From the NCBI GenBank assembly GCA_903825065.1, contig CAIJZG010000278.1, positions 1-12,660 of the forward strand: DNA of 12,660 nt, given 5' to 3'. How positions within the stretch are numbered: position 1 is the first letter of the stretch; each line of letters begins with the position of its first letter. The translations under genes were made by a program, and so were the position numbers. The stretch comes from an uncultured Bacteroidota bacterium. Lineage in GTDB: Bacteria > Bacteroidota > Bacteroidia > Chitinophagales > Chitinophagaceae. This document shows positions 1 through 6,474 of this stretch, piece after piece. The notes beneath the pieces are model-generated. The model had not been told where the DNA came from and did not search any database. It was given only the letters and a program-made list of their open reading frames with translations.

Positions 1-454
1 CTTCTTTTAGGATCTGACTATTCACCATTCGATCAGATTCCATATCCAAAGCCCACTTTAAATTATCATCGCTTGCTGGTAAGACTTCGTAATAATTAGT
101 TCGATCATACCAAGTAGTACCATTGGCAGAAGCACCTTTGTCGGCAATTGTTTTCTTGATGTCTTTATATCTTTTGGATGTTTTGAACATCATGTGTTCG
201 AGCAAATGTGCCATCCCGCTTTCTCCGTATCCTTCATGGCGAGAACCTACTAGGTAAACGATATTTACTACAACATTGTTTTGAGAATTATCAGCTAACA
301 AAAGAATACGTAAACCATTATCTAGTTTGTATTCTTTAATTCCCTCAACTTGTGTAACTAACTGCGGCGAGGAGCTATTAGGTTTGGTTGACTGACTATT
401 TACTGAACTCATCAAAGTAAATAGGCATAAAAGAACTGATGAAATTTTGAGCAT
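1..454 (-). CDS. M16 (insulinase/pitrilysin-like) zinc metalloprotease, N-terminal part only
   Basis: Partial gene: 151 codons run from the ATG at 452-454 off the left edge. Residues 1 to about 20 are a hydrophobic Sec-type signal sequence (MLKISSVLLCLFTLMSSVNS), so the protein is probably exported to the periplasm or outer surface. From about residue 39 it shows the M16 N-terminal fold: a strand with DNGLRILL, then GSRHEG, then the inverted zinc motif HLLEH at residues 83-87 (two zinc-ligand histidines and the catalytic Glu86), followed by MMFKTS and ANGTTWYDRTNYYEVLP, the usual M16 continuation. The second-half M16 domain is outside the window, so I cannot tell a one-unit (about 430 aa) from a two-unit (about 900 aa) form, nor name the substrate. 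It has its own promoter at 510-540, and its mRNA would begin at the lysS terminator hairpin. Family assignment is firm; biological role is unknown. Confidence 0.9.
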   Translation of the reverse strand, partial: MLKISSVLLCLFTLMSSVNSQSTKPNSSSPQLVTQVEGIKEYKLDNGLRILLLADNSQNNVVVNIVYLVGSRHEGYGESGMAHLLEHMMFKTSKRYKDIKKTIADKGASANGTTWYDRTNYYEVLPASDDNLKWALDMESDRMVNSQILKE

Positions 455-478
455 AGTTTTCGTTTTTATTAAAAAGAA

Positions 479-506
479 AACCCACATTAAAAATATAATG
501 TGGGTT
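479..506 (-). terminator. lysS Rho-independent terminator, also the probable 5' end of the protease mRNA
   Basis: Perfect 11-bp inverted repeat: arms 479-489 and 496-506 (AACCCACATTA / TAATGTGGGTT on the plus strand) around a 6-nt loop. On the minus strand the stem is followed by a T-rich run (TTTCTTTTTAATAAAAA), as expected for an intrinsic terminator 57 nt past the lysS stop. It lies between the protease promoter and the protease ATG (25 nt away), so protease transcripts must also pass through it. Confidence 0.85.
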
Positions 507-509
507 CTT

Positions 510-540
510 CAAAAGTATTACTAAAAAATAACGATGTCAA
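510..540 (-). promoter_or_regulatory. Bacteroidota-type promoter for the M16 protease
   Basis: On the minus strand TTGACA (535-540) is followed, 20 nt after its TTG, by TACTTTTG (510-517), an exact match to the TAnnTTTG -7 element of Bacteroidota sigma factor promoters. The expected transcription start, about 5-7 nt downstream, is at 503-505, the first bases of the hairpin at 479-506. Predicted from sequence only. Confidence 0.7.
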
Positions 541-562
541 TAGAAAAGTAGATTAAAATGAG

Positions 563-2113
563 TTAGACTTGATGAGCGGTATTTGTATCAGAACCATTGT
601 TCTCAGGACGCATTTGCGGGAACAATAACACATCTTGAATAGATACCTGATTGGTCATCATCATGCATAGACGATCTATGCCAATACCTATTCCTGAAGT
701 TGGCGGCATACCGTATTCCAGAGCTCTTAAAAAATCGTAATCGATAAACATAGCTTCATCATCACCTCTTTCCATCAGTTTTGCCTGTTCTTCAAAACGT
801 TCGCGTTGATCAATAGGATCATTTAATTCAGTGTAAGCATTTGCAATTTCTTTTCCGTTCACCATCAATTCAAAACGTTCTACTAATCCTGGTTTGCTTC
901 TGTGTTTTTTGGTAAGTGGGCTCATCTCCACTGGGTAGTCGATAATGAATGTAGGTTGTATATAAGTATGTTCACTAGTTTCTCCGAATAATTCATCGAT
1001 CAATTTTCCCTTACCAATATTATTAGGAACAGAGATATTTAATTGATTACATACATCTCTTAAGCCAGTCTCATCCATCCCACTCACATCTATACCTGTA
1101 TTTTCTTTGATGGCATCCAAAATACTAATACGTCTATAAGGCGCTTTAAAATTGATAATCTTATCACCCAAAACCACATCTGTTGTTCCATGCAAACTCA
1201 AAGCAATTTTTTCAAACAACTGCTCTGTTGTTTCCATCATCCAGAAATAGTCTTTATAAGCAGTATACCATTCAAGCACAGTAAATTCTGGATTGTGTGT
1301 TCGGTCCATTCCTTCATTACGGAAGTTTCTGCTAAACTCATATACCCAATCAAAACCACCTACGATTAATCGTTTTAGGTATAATTCATTCGCAATGCGG
1401 AGATATAATGGAATATCCAGTGCATTGTGGTGTGAAATAAAAGGACGGGCAGCAGCACCACCTGGAATGCTTTGTAATACTGGTGTATCAACTTCCAAAG
1501 CTCCATGAGCATTTAAGAATTCACGGATGGTATTCACCAGTTTTGTCCTTTTAACGAAAGTATCTTTAACCTCAGGATTAATGATTAGGTCTGCATAGCG
1601 TTGGCGGTAGCGGAATTCGGGATCTGTTACTGCGTCGAATACATTTCCTTCCTCATCTCGTTTTACCACGGGTAGCGGCTTCAAAGATTTAGTAAGAAGG
1701 GTCAAAGTTTGAGCATGAATGGAGGTTTCACCAGTTTTGGTGATGAATCCGAATCCAGTAACACCAATAATATCTCCAAGGTCAAGACCTGTTTTAATCA
1801 CCACATCCCACAAAGTCTTGTCTTCTTCCGGACAAACATCGTCTCTCTTCACATATAACTGAATAATACCTTTACTGTCCTGAATTTTTATGAAAAGGAC
1901 TTTTCCTTTATCGTTGATACTCATTATACGGCCAGCTACACAAACCTGTGCAAATTGCTCTTTGGTCTCTACTGTATAATTTTCTTTGATATCTGTTGAG
2001 AAGTGAGAAACAGGATACAGCGGTGCTGGAAAAGGATCGATTCCTGCTTCTTGCATTTTCGTCAACTTTTCTCGACGAATGATTTCTTGTTCAGACAAGT
2101 GGGATAAACTCAT
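563..2113 (-). CDS. lysS: Lysyl-tRNA synthetase, class II
   Basis: Charges tRNA-Lys with lysine in the cytoplasm. The 516-residue protein has the full class II LysRS architecture: an N-terminal OB-fold anticodon-binding domain (about residues 55-145, with VAGRIMSINDKGKVLFIKIQ), then the catalytic domain with motif 1 around residues 199-213 (FLNAHGALEVDTPVL), motif 2 at 262-283 (RNFRNEGMDRTHNPEF, with LEWY) and motif 3 at 474-482 (GIGIGIDRL, whose Arg contacts ATP). The HRSKPGLVERFELMVNG stretch (404-420) and KEIANAYTELNDP are lysine-enzyme specific. Length is usual for bacterial LysRS (about 500), and there is no additional C-terminal domain. It starts at ATG 2111-2113, 17 nt or so after the predicted transcription start of a well-formed promoter at 2136-2166, and ends at its own terminator (479-506). 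The upstream pseudouridine synthase has no visible terminator, so some read-through into lysS is possible. Confidence 0.97.
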   Translation of the reverse strand: MSLSHLSEQEIIRREKLTKMQEAGIDPFPAPLYPVSHFSTDIKENYTVETKEQFAQVCVAGRIMSINDKGKVLFIKIQDSKGIIQLYVKRDDVCPEEDKTLWDVVIKTGLDLGDIIGVTGFGFITKTGETSIHAQTLTLLTKSLKPLPVVKRDEEGNVFDAVTDPEFRYRQRYADLIINPEVKDTFVKRTKLVNTIREFLNAHGALEVDTPVLQSIPGGAAARPFISHHNALDIPLYLRIANELYLKRLIVGGFDWVYEFSRNFRNEGMDRTHNPEFTVLEWYTAYKDYFWMMETTEQLFEKIALSLHGTTDVVLGDKIINFKAPYRRISILDAIKENTGIDVSGMDETGLRDVCNQLNISVPNNIGKGKLIDELFGETSEHTYIQPTFIIDYPVEMSPLTKKHRSKPGLVERFELMVNGKEIANAYTELNDPIDQRERFEEQAKLMERGDDEAMFIDYDFLRALEYGMPPTSGIGIGIDRLCMMMTNQVSIQDVLLFPQMRPENNGSDTNTAHQV

Positions 2114-2135
2114 AATAGTAATTGCTTAGAGCGAG

Positions 2136-2166
2136 CAAAATTAACGCTTGTTGAGCAGGTTGACAA
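2136..2166 (-). promoter_or_regulatory. Bacteroidota-type promoter for lysS
   Basis: On the minus strand TTG (2164-2166) is separated by exactly 20 nt from TAATTTTG (2136-2143), matching TAnnTTTG. The predicted start near 2130 gives a leader of about 17 nt before the lysS ATG. Element composition and spacing are the same as at the protease promoter, which supports both. Confidence 0.7.
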
Positions 2167-2188
2167 GGTTTCGCCAAATAATCGTTCC

Positions 2189-2785
2189 CTAGTTTTGTTT
2201 TTTATGAAAGAGTTTTTGGTAAATCTCTATTTCTGATAACGCAATCATTTCTCCTGGTTGCATATTATTAAGACGAATATCTTCAATGCTATTTCTTATT
2301 AATCGTAATGTAGGAAATCCAACTTTAGCGGTCATCTTTCTTACTTGTCGATTTTTTCCTTCAGATAAAATTAATTCGATCCATGGTGCAGGAATTTCTT
2401 TTCTAAATCTTATTGGAGGGTTACGTTCTGGAACGATAGGATCTTCATCAAAAATTTTTGCAACAGCTTTTTTTGTGCGGTATATTTTTCCATCAAGGTT
2501 AATATCAACACCATTTGATAATTCTGTAATTGCTTTTTCATTGATGGCTCCATCAACTTGAACCCAATAACTTCTTTGATGTAAAAATTTTGGATGTAGT
2601 AATCGATGATTTAATTGTGTATCATTTGTAAGTAAAAGCAATCCTTCACTATCGAAATCCAATCTTCCAACAGGATATACATCTTTTGGAACTTCAAAAA
2701 AATCAGCCAAAGTTTGTTTGCCTTCTTCCCGTGAAAATTGAGAAAGTACTTGATAAGGTTTGTATAATTGGAAGTAGTAATTCAT
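2189..2785 (-). CDS. RluE-type rRNA pseudouridine synthase (RsuA/RluB/E/F family)
   Basis: Isomerises a uridine of rRNA to pseudouridine; RluE in E. coli acts on 23S rRNA, but the exact target here is inferred only. From the ATG at 2783-2785 the protein is 198 residues. It begins directly with the catalytic domain (YYFQLYKPYQVLSQF), contains the family signature GRLDFDSEGLLLLTND at 40-55 with the catalytic Asp43, and ends with EGKNRQVRKM (142-151) and GFPTLRLIR. There is no N-terminal S4 RNA-binding domain, as in RluE and unlike RsuA, RluB and RluF; the E. coli RluE is of similar size. A TTG at 2792-2794 would add three residues (MFF), but it falls at the foot of a terminator-like hairpin, so I prefer the ATG. 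No good Shine-Dalgarno sequence is seen: the start is preceded by the U-run that follows the hairpin. The gene is not overlapped by neighbours and seems to be its own unit. Confidence 0.88.
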   Translation of the reverse strand: MNYYFQLYKPYQVLSQFSREEGKQTLADFFEVPKDVYPVGRLDFDSEGLLLLTNDTQLNHRLLHPKFLHQRSYWVQVDGAINEKAITELSNGVDINLDGKIYRTKKAVAKIFDEDPIVPERNPPIRFRKEIPAPWIELILSEGKNRQVRKMTAKVGFPTLRLIRNSIEDIRLNNMQPGEMIALSEIEIYQKLFHKKQN

Positions 2786-2793
2786 AAAAAACA

Positions 2794-2817
2794 AAAGTCC
2801 CGCAGAAGCGAGACTTT
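2794..2817 (-). promoter_or_regulatory. Terminator-like hairpin immediately upstream of the pseudouridine synthase start (candidate attenuator)
   Basis: In minus-strand RNA the arms AAAGUCUCGC and GCGGGACUUU pair over 10 bp (one G-U pair) around a UUCU loop, followed by UUGUUUUUU and then the AUG at 2785. On the plus strand the G-U becomes a C-A mismatch and no T-run follows, so it is a minus-strand signal. It could be the terminator of a short leader RNA, an attenuator, or a translation-controlling hairpin. Function is inferred. Confidence 0.6.
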
Positions 2818-3174
2818 GTATATGGATGGGTTAGTAAGTACCAGGAAATCAACTTTCCTTACACAATATTAAAAAACCTTTTATCTAATGCAAAAATATT
2901 TTTAAACAATTTTATTAACATTTTCAAGCAGGTTGTGAATTTCATAGCTTTTTTTGACAATGTTTTTCAAATTAATTATCATGTTTTTCCTAAATAAATA
3001 ATGAAAGTTTAAAAATAAAATTGACTGAAACATCTGCAAATAAAGGATTTCAACTGAATATTAAAAAATGCAACAAGCTAAAAAAATAGAATTTGGTTTT
3101 TAAAAGCAACCTTAAAAATTTTGGTAAAAAGACTCATTTTTTATTAAAAAAAATTTCTGCTTTGCAGTAGACAT
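2818..3174. other. AT-rich intergenic region between divergent pseudouridine synthase and lpxD genes
   Basis: About 360 nt without a convincing gene. It holds a probable minus-strand -7 element at 2891-2898 (TATTTTTG; the -33 match is poor), which would give the pseudouridine synthase a leader of about 100 nt; a small inverted repeat GGAAA/TTTCC (2844-2848 with 2854-2858) in that leader; and a 43-codon minus-strand open frame (2902-3033) that is probably fortuitous. The rest is A/T runs with many stops in all frames. I see no tRNA, repeat array or insertion sequence. Confidence 0.6.
2891..2898 (-). promoter_or_regulatory. Possible -7 element for the pseudouridine synthase leader
   Basis: TATTTTTG on the minus strand matches TAnnTTTG. 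At the position where TTG is expected (2919-2921) there is only ATG, so support is partial. A start near 2885 would place the hairpin at 2794-2817 at the end of a leader of roughly 90-100 nt. Confidence 0.35.
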
Positions 3175-3182
3175 TACCTTTG
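3175..3182 (+). promoter_or_regulatory. -7 promoter element for lpxD
   Basis: TACCTTTG matches TAnnTTTG exactly; no good TTG lies about 20 nt upstream. A start near 3188 would give a leader of about 16 nt before the ATG at 3204, similar to the lysS promoter. The element overlaps the alternative TTG start at 3180-3182 and so argues against that start. Confidence 0.5.
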
Positions 3183-3203
3183 ATTTTCACAAAAAACACA
3201 GTT

Positions 3204-4148
3204 ATGAAGTTTCCTGCTCCTGTTTCTGTTGAATGGATGGCTGATTTAATCGGCGCCGAAATTTCGGGTAATCGCAGTTTACAGATAAGTGGCATCAATG
3301 AAATACATAAAGTAATGAAGGGGGATCTTGTTTTTGTTGATCATCCAAAGTATTACGATACATGTTTAAACAGCGAAGCAAGTTTCATCATTATTAATAC
3401 AAAAGAAGTTTCTGTTCCAGCAGGTAAAACAATTTTTATTGTTGCAGAACCATTTGAATCGTATCTAAAAATTGTAAAGTACTTTAAACCTTTTGTTGCT
3501 GCAGAAAAATCAATTAGCGATAATTTAGTGATTGGTGAAGGATCTGTTATAATGCCAAATGTATTTGTTGGAAATCAGGTAGTGATTGGAAAAAATTCTG
3601 TGATTTATCCGAATGTAAGTTTGTTGGATGGAACAATTATAGGTGATAATGTAATTATTCAAGCAGGCACTGTTATTGGAAGTCACGCATTTTATTATAA
3701 CACAAAAAAGAATCGAGAGAGTTGGTTTAAGCGAATGCAAAGTTGTGGTAATGTAGTAATCGAAGACCATGTAGAAATTGGTGCTGGATGTACCATCGAT
3801 CGTGGAGTAACTGCTGAAACAAGAATTGGTTTTGGAACTAAAATGGATAATATGGTGCATATCGGTCATGATACTACCATTGGAAAAAATTGTTTGATAG
3901 CTGCACAAGTTGGTATTGCTGGAGGAGTAATAATTGAAGATGGCGTAACATTATGGGGACAAGTAGGTGTAAGCAAAACGCTAACAATCGGTGCGAACGC
4001 AGTTGTTTTGGCTCAAAGCGGTGTTCCCTCTTCTATTAAAGGAGGAAAAACTTATTGGGGAACTCCTACTGAAGATGCATCATTAAAACGAAGGGAATTA
4101 GTATGGATAAAACGCATACCTGAACTTTGGAAAAAAGTAATGGAATAA
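3204..4148 (+). CDS. lpxD: UDP-3-O-acylglucosamine N-acyltransferase, LpxD family
   Basis: LpxD transfers a 3-hydroxyacyl chain from acyl carrier protein to the 2-amino group of UDP-3-O-acylglucosamine, an early cytoplasmic step of lipid A synthesis. From ATG 3204 the product is 314 residues. Residues 1 to about 100 form the uridine-binding domain (ISGINEIHKVMKGDLVFVDHPKYY). Residues about 105-275 are hexapeptide repeats of a left-handed beta-helix (VIGEGSVIMPN, VVIGKNSVIYPN, VEIGAGCTIDRGVT). The catalytic histidine is most likely His222 in MDNMVHIGHD, which aligns with the LDN...AHN segment of known LpxD. The C-terminal tail is helical. A TTG at 3180 would add eight residues but lies in the -7 element. 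The gene stands alone, without lpxA, lpxB, lpxC or fabZ. As Bacteroidota often carry a second LpxD-like protein, this may be that paralogue; its SHAFYYNTKKNRESWFKRM segment is unlike the usual SDGFG(F/Y) stretch. Family sure, exact acyl acceptor less so. Confidence 0.88.
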   Translation: MKFPAPVSVEWMADLIGAEISGNRSLQISGINEIHKVMKGDLVFVDHPKYYDTCLNSEASFIIINTKEVSVPAGKTIFIVAEPFESYLKIVKYFKPFVAAEKSISDNLVIGEGSVIMPNVFVGNQVVIGKNSVIYPNVSLLDGTIIGDNVIIQAGTVIGSHAFYYNTKKNRESWFKRMQSCGNVVIEDHVEIGAGCTIDRGVTAETRIGFGTKMDNMVHIGHDTTIGKNCLIAAQVGIAGGVIIEDGVTLWGQVGVSKTLTIGANAVVLAQSGVPSSIKGGKTYWGTPTEDASLKRRELVWIKRIPELWKKVME

Positions 4149-4182
4149 AAAAATCCTCTCGAGTAATCGGGAGAATTTTTTT
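4147..4182. terminator. Bidirectional terminator between convergent lpxD and hemL
   Basis: Arms 4152-4161 (AATCCTCTCG) and 4168-4177 (CGGGAGAATT) pair with one wobble and one mismatch in either strand, with loop AGTAAT. The stem is extended and flanked by an A-run on the left and a T-run on the right, so each strand has the U-tail of an intrinsic terminator. It fills the 36-nt gap between the lpxD stop and the hemL stop and most likely serves both. Confidence 0.8.
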
Positions 4183-4184
4183 TA

Positions 4185-5483
4185 TTAGAAAGAACATAAA
4201 GCTAAGTGGGTAGCTTCAATGGTCTTATCCAAATCTGCATATGTTAATGCATTATTCAAAAACCAGCTTTCGAAAGCTGAAGGGGGGAGATAAATACCTT
4301 GATCTAACATGGCATGAAAAAACTTTTTGAACAAATCGTTATTGGCTGATGCTGCTGTAGCAAAGTCAGTTACGGGATGATCGCTAAAGTGTATACTAAT
4401 CATTGATCCAAAACGATTAATTACAAAGGGCTGTCCCCAGTTTGACAATACTTTTTCAAGTCCTTGATGTAAATAAGCAGTTTTTTGATTCAACTCTTCA
4501 TATATATTCGGATTGCTCTTCAGTACTTTTAATAAAGTATATCCAGCAATCATGGCGATGGGATTACCGCTTAAAGTACCGGCCTGATATACATTTCCTA
4601 GAGGTGCAATATGTTCCATAATTTCTTGCTTGCCACCGAAAGCTCCAACAGGCATTCCTGCACCAATTACTTTTCCATAAGTAACTAAGTCTGCTTGTAT
4701 GCCTAATTTTTCTTGAGCACCTCCAGCAGACAATCGAAAACCAGTCATTACTTCATCGAAAATAAAAACGATCGATTCATCATCACAGATTTTTCTTAGT
4801 CCTTCCAGAAACCCAGTAGCCGGTAAAACACATCCCATATTTCCAGCTACAGGTTCAACTATTATAGCAGCAATTTCGCTTTTATTTTCTGCTATTAATT
4901 TCTTAACTGCATCCAAATCATTATAAGGAGCAACTAAAGTATCGTTTGCAACTCCCACTGTAACTCCAGGAACAGTTTGAATATTAAAAGTAGCCAAGCC
5001 GCTTCCTGCTTTTACAAGAAACGAATCCGCATGTCCGTGATAATGGCCTTCAAATTTGATAATCTTGTTCCTGCCTGTGTACCCTCTTGCTAATCTGATA
5101 GCACTCATACAAGCCTCGGTACCACTGCTTACCATTCTAATTAAATCAATTCCAGGAGTCATACCACATATCAACTCAGCCATTTCAATTTCTAATTCTG
5201 TAGGAGCTCCATATGAAGTTGAATATGGGGCATAGTCTTGAATAGCTTCTACCACAGGGGCATAAGCGTGACCTAAAATCATTGGCCCCCAGGATGCGAT
5301 AAAATCGATGTATTGGTTACCATCAACATCATATAAATAGGCACCCTTCGCTTTTTTAATAAATACTGGATGGCCTCCAACACTTTTAAAAGCCCTAACT
5401 GGTGAGTTAACACCACCAGGTATTGTTTTTTGTGCTCTTTCGAAAAGAGAGGCACTTGTAGTTCTATTCATCTTCATGATCAT
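4185..5483 (-). CDS. hemL: Glutamate-1-semialdehyde 2,1-aminomutase
   Basis: PLP enzyme that converts glutamate-1-semialdehyde, made by HemA, into 5-aminolevulinate. The 432-residue protein is of normal length and is a class III aminotransferase fold. Visible signatures: IPGGVNSPVRAF (21-32), typical of HemL; SSGTEACMSAIRLAR (119-133), the phosphate-binding loop; FEGHYHGHAD (144-153); FDEVMTGFR (242-250) with Asp243 contacting the PLP ring nitrogen; and TYGKVIGAGMPVGAFGG (268-284) with the Schiff-base Lys271. Three ATGs lie close together (5483, 5477, 5471); the first, 7 nt after the hemB stop, is taken, but any is possible. It is the last gene of the hemACDEBL operon although its enzyme acts directly after HemA, the product of the first gene. 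It ends at the bidirectional terminator shared with lpxD. Confidence 0.97.
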   Translation of the reverse strand: MIMKMNRTTSASLFERAQKTIPGGVNSPVRAFKSVGGHPVFIKKAKGAYLYDVDGNQYIDFIASWGPMILGHAYAPVVEAIQDYAPYSTSYGAPTELEIEMAELICGMTPGIDLIRMVSSGTEACMSAIRLARGYTGRNKIIKFEGHYHGHADSFLVKAGSGLATFNIQTVPGVTVGVANDTLVAPYNDLDAVKKLIAENKSEIAAIIVEPVAGNMGCVLPATGFLEGLRKICDDESIVFIFDEVMTGFRLSAGGAQEKLGIQADLVTYGKVIGAGMPVGAFGGKQEIMEHIAPLGNVYQAGTLSGNPIAMIAGYTLLKVLKSNPNIYEELNQKTAYLHQGLEKVLSNWGQPFVINRFGSMISIHFSDHPVTDFATAASANNDLFKKFFHAMLDQGIYLPPSAFESWFLNNALTYADLDKTIEATHLALCSF

Positions 5484-5490
5484 TCAAAAA

Positions 5491-6465
5491 TTATCCAAGT
5501 AATCTTACTGCGTCTTTTGCAAAATAAGTAGCAATCAAATCAGCACCAGCTCTTTTAATGGAACCTAGTGTTTCTAATATTGCTTTGTCTTCTTCAATCC
5601 AACCCATTTTTGCTGCTGCTTTAATCATTGCGTATTCGCCGCTTATATTGTAAGCACTTACTGGTACTTCCACTGCATTTTTAATTTCGCGAATAATGTC
5701 TAAATAAGAAAGAGCGGGTTTAATCATCACAATATCTGCACCTTCTTCGATATCCATCAATGTTTCCCTAACTGCTTCAATTCGATTACTATAATCCATC
5801 TGATAAGTTTTCTTATCGCCAAAACCAGGTGCGCTATCTAATGCATTTCTAAAAGGGCCATAAAAACAAGACGCATATTTGGCGCTGTAACTCATAATCC
5901 CCGTTTTGTTGAAATTATTTTCTTCTAGTGCTCGACGAATTGCTCCGATGCGACCATCCATCATATCACTTGGTGCCACAAAGTCTGCTCCAGCTGAAGC
6001 ATGACTTACACTCATACTTGCTAATACTTCTACTGTTGCATCGTTTACAATTTCATTATTTTCTACAATGCCGTCATGACCAAAATTAGAAAACGGATCA
6101 AGTGCCACATCAGTCATGATGCACATTTCAGGAACTGCCTCTTTAATTGCGCGAATACTGCGTTGCATTAATCCATTTGGATTAAGGGCTTCTGTTCCTT
6201 TGTTATCTTTCAAATTATCTTCGCACTTAATAAAGAGTAAAACCGACTTTAAACCCATTGCCCACAATTCACGAACCTCTTTGACGGTTTGATCTATTGA
6301 GCGACGAAAATAACCAGGCATGGAGCTGATTTCAGAAACGATATTTTCTCCTTCCACTATAAATAACGGAACAATAAAATCATTGGGAGTTAATATTGTT
6401 TCGCGCACCATTGCTCTGATAGCAGGGCTTTGGCGTAGAATTCGGTTTCTTCTTTGTAAGTACAT
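5491..6465 (-). CDS. hemB: Delta-aminolevulinic acid dehydratase (porphobilinogen synthase)
   Basis: Condenses two 5-aminolevulinate molecules into porphobilinogen. The 324-residue length is standard. The two active-site lysines are visible: Lys196 in SYSAKYASCFYGPFR and Lys249 in VMIKPALSYLD, the Schiff-base residue. The metal-binding segment at 119-132 reads DVALDPFSNFGHDG: the three zinc cysteines of the E. coli and animal type (CxC then C) are replaced by Ala121, Asp123 and Asp131. By family knowledge this marks the zinc-independent, magnesium-responsive class found in plants and many bacteria. Its ATG at 6463-6465 follows the hemE stop by 9 nt, and its stop precedes hemL by 7 nt, so it is translated from the shared operon mRNA. 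Confidence 0.97.
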   Translation of the reverse strand: MYLQRRNRILRQSPAIRAMVRETILTPNDFIVPLFIVEGENIVSEISSMPGYFRRSIDQTVKEVRELWAMGLKSVLLFIKCEDNLKDNKGTEALNPNGLMQRSIRAIKEAVPEMCIMTDVALDPFSNFGHDGIVENNEIVNDATVEVLASMSVSHASAGADFVAPSDMMDGRIGAIRRALEENNFNKTGIMSYSAKYASCFYGPFRNALDSAPGFGDKKTYQMDYSNRIEAVRETLMDIEEGADIVMIKPALSYLDIIREIKNAVEVPVSAYNISGEYAMIKAAAKMGWIEEDKAILETLGSIKRAGADLIATYFAKDAVRLLG

Positions 6466-6474
6466 ATTTTTTAA

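Noticed and set aside
1293..1508. Plus-strand open frame of 71 codons within lysS
   Set aside because: Antisense shadow of the lysS catalytic domain; composition is that of a reverse-frame translation and no family is recognised.
2881..2930. Possible replication-origin DnaA boxes in the AT-rich intergenic region
   Set aside because: Only loose matches such as TTATTAACA (two mismatches from TTATCCACA), no cluster, and no dnaA or dnaN nearby.
3157..3167. Small inverted repeat CTGC-TTT-GCAG upstream of lpxD
   Set aside because: Only 4-bp arms; too short to call an operator or riboswitch.
3525..3908. Minus-strand open frame of 127 codons within lpxD
   Set aside because: Antisense to the hexapeptide-repeat region of lpxD, whose repetitive codons keep the opposite frame open; the Ser/Asn/Tyr/Thr-rich product resembles no protein.
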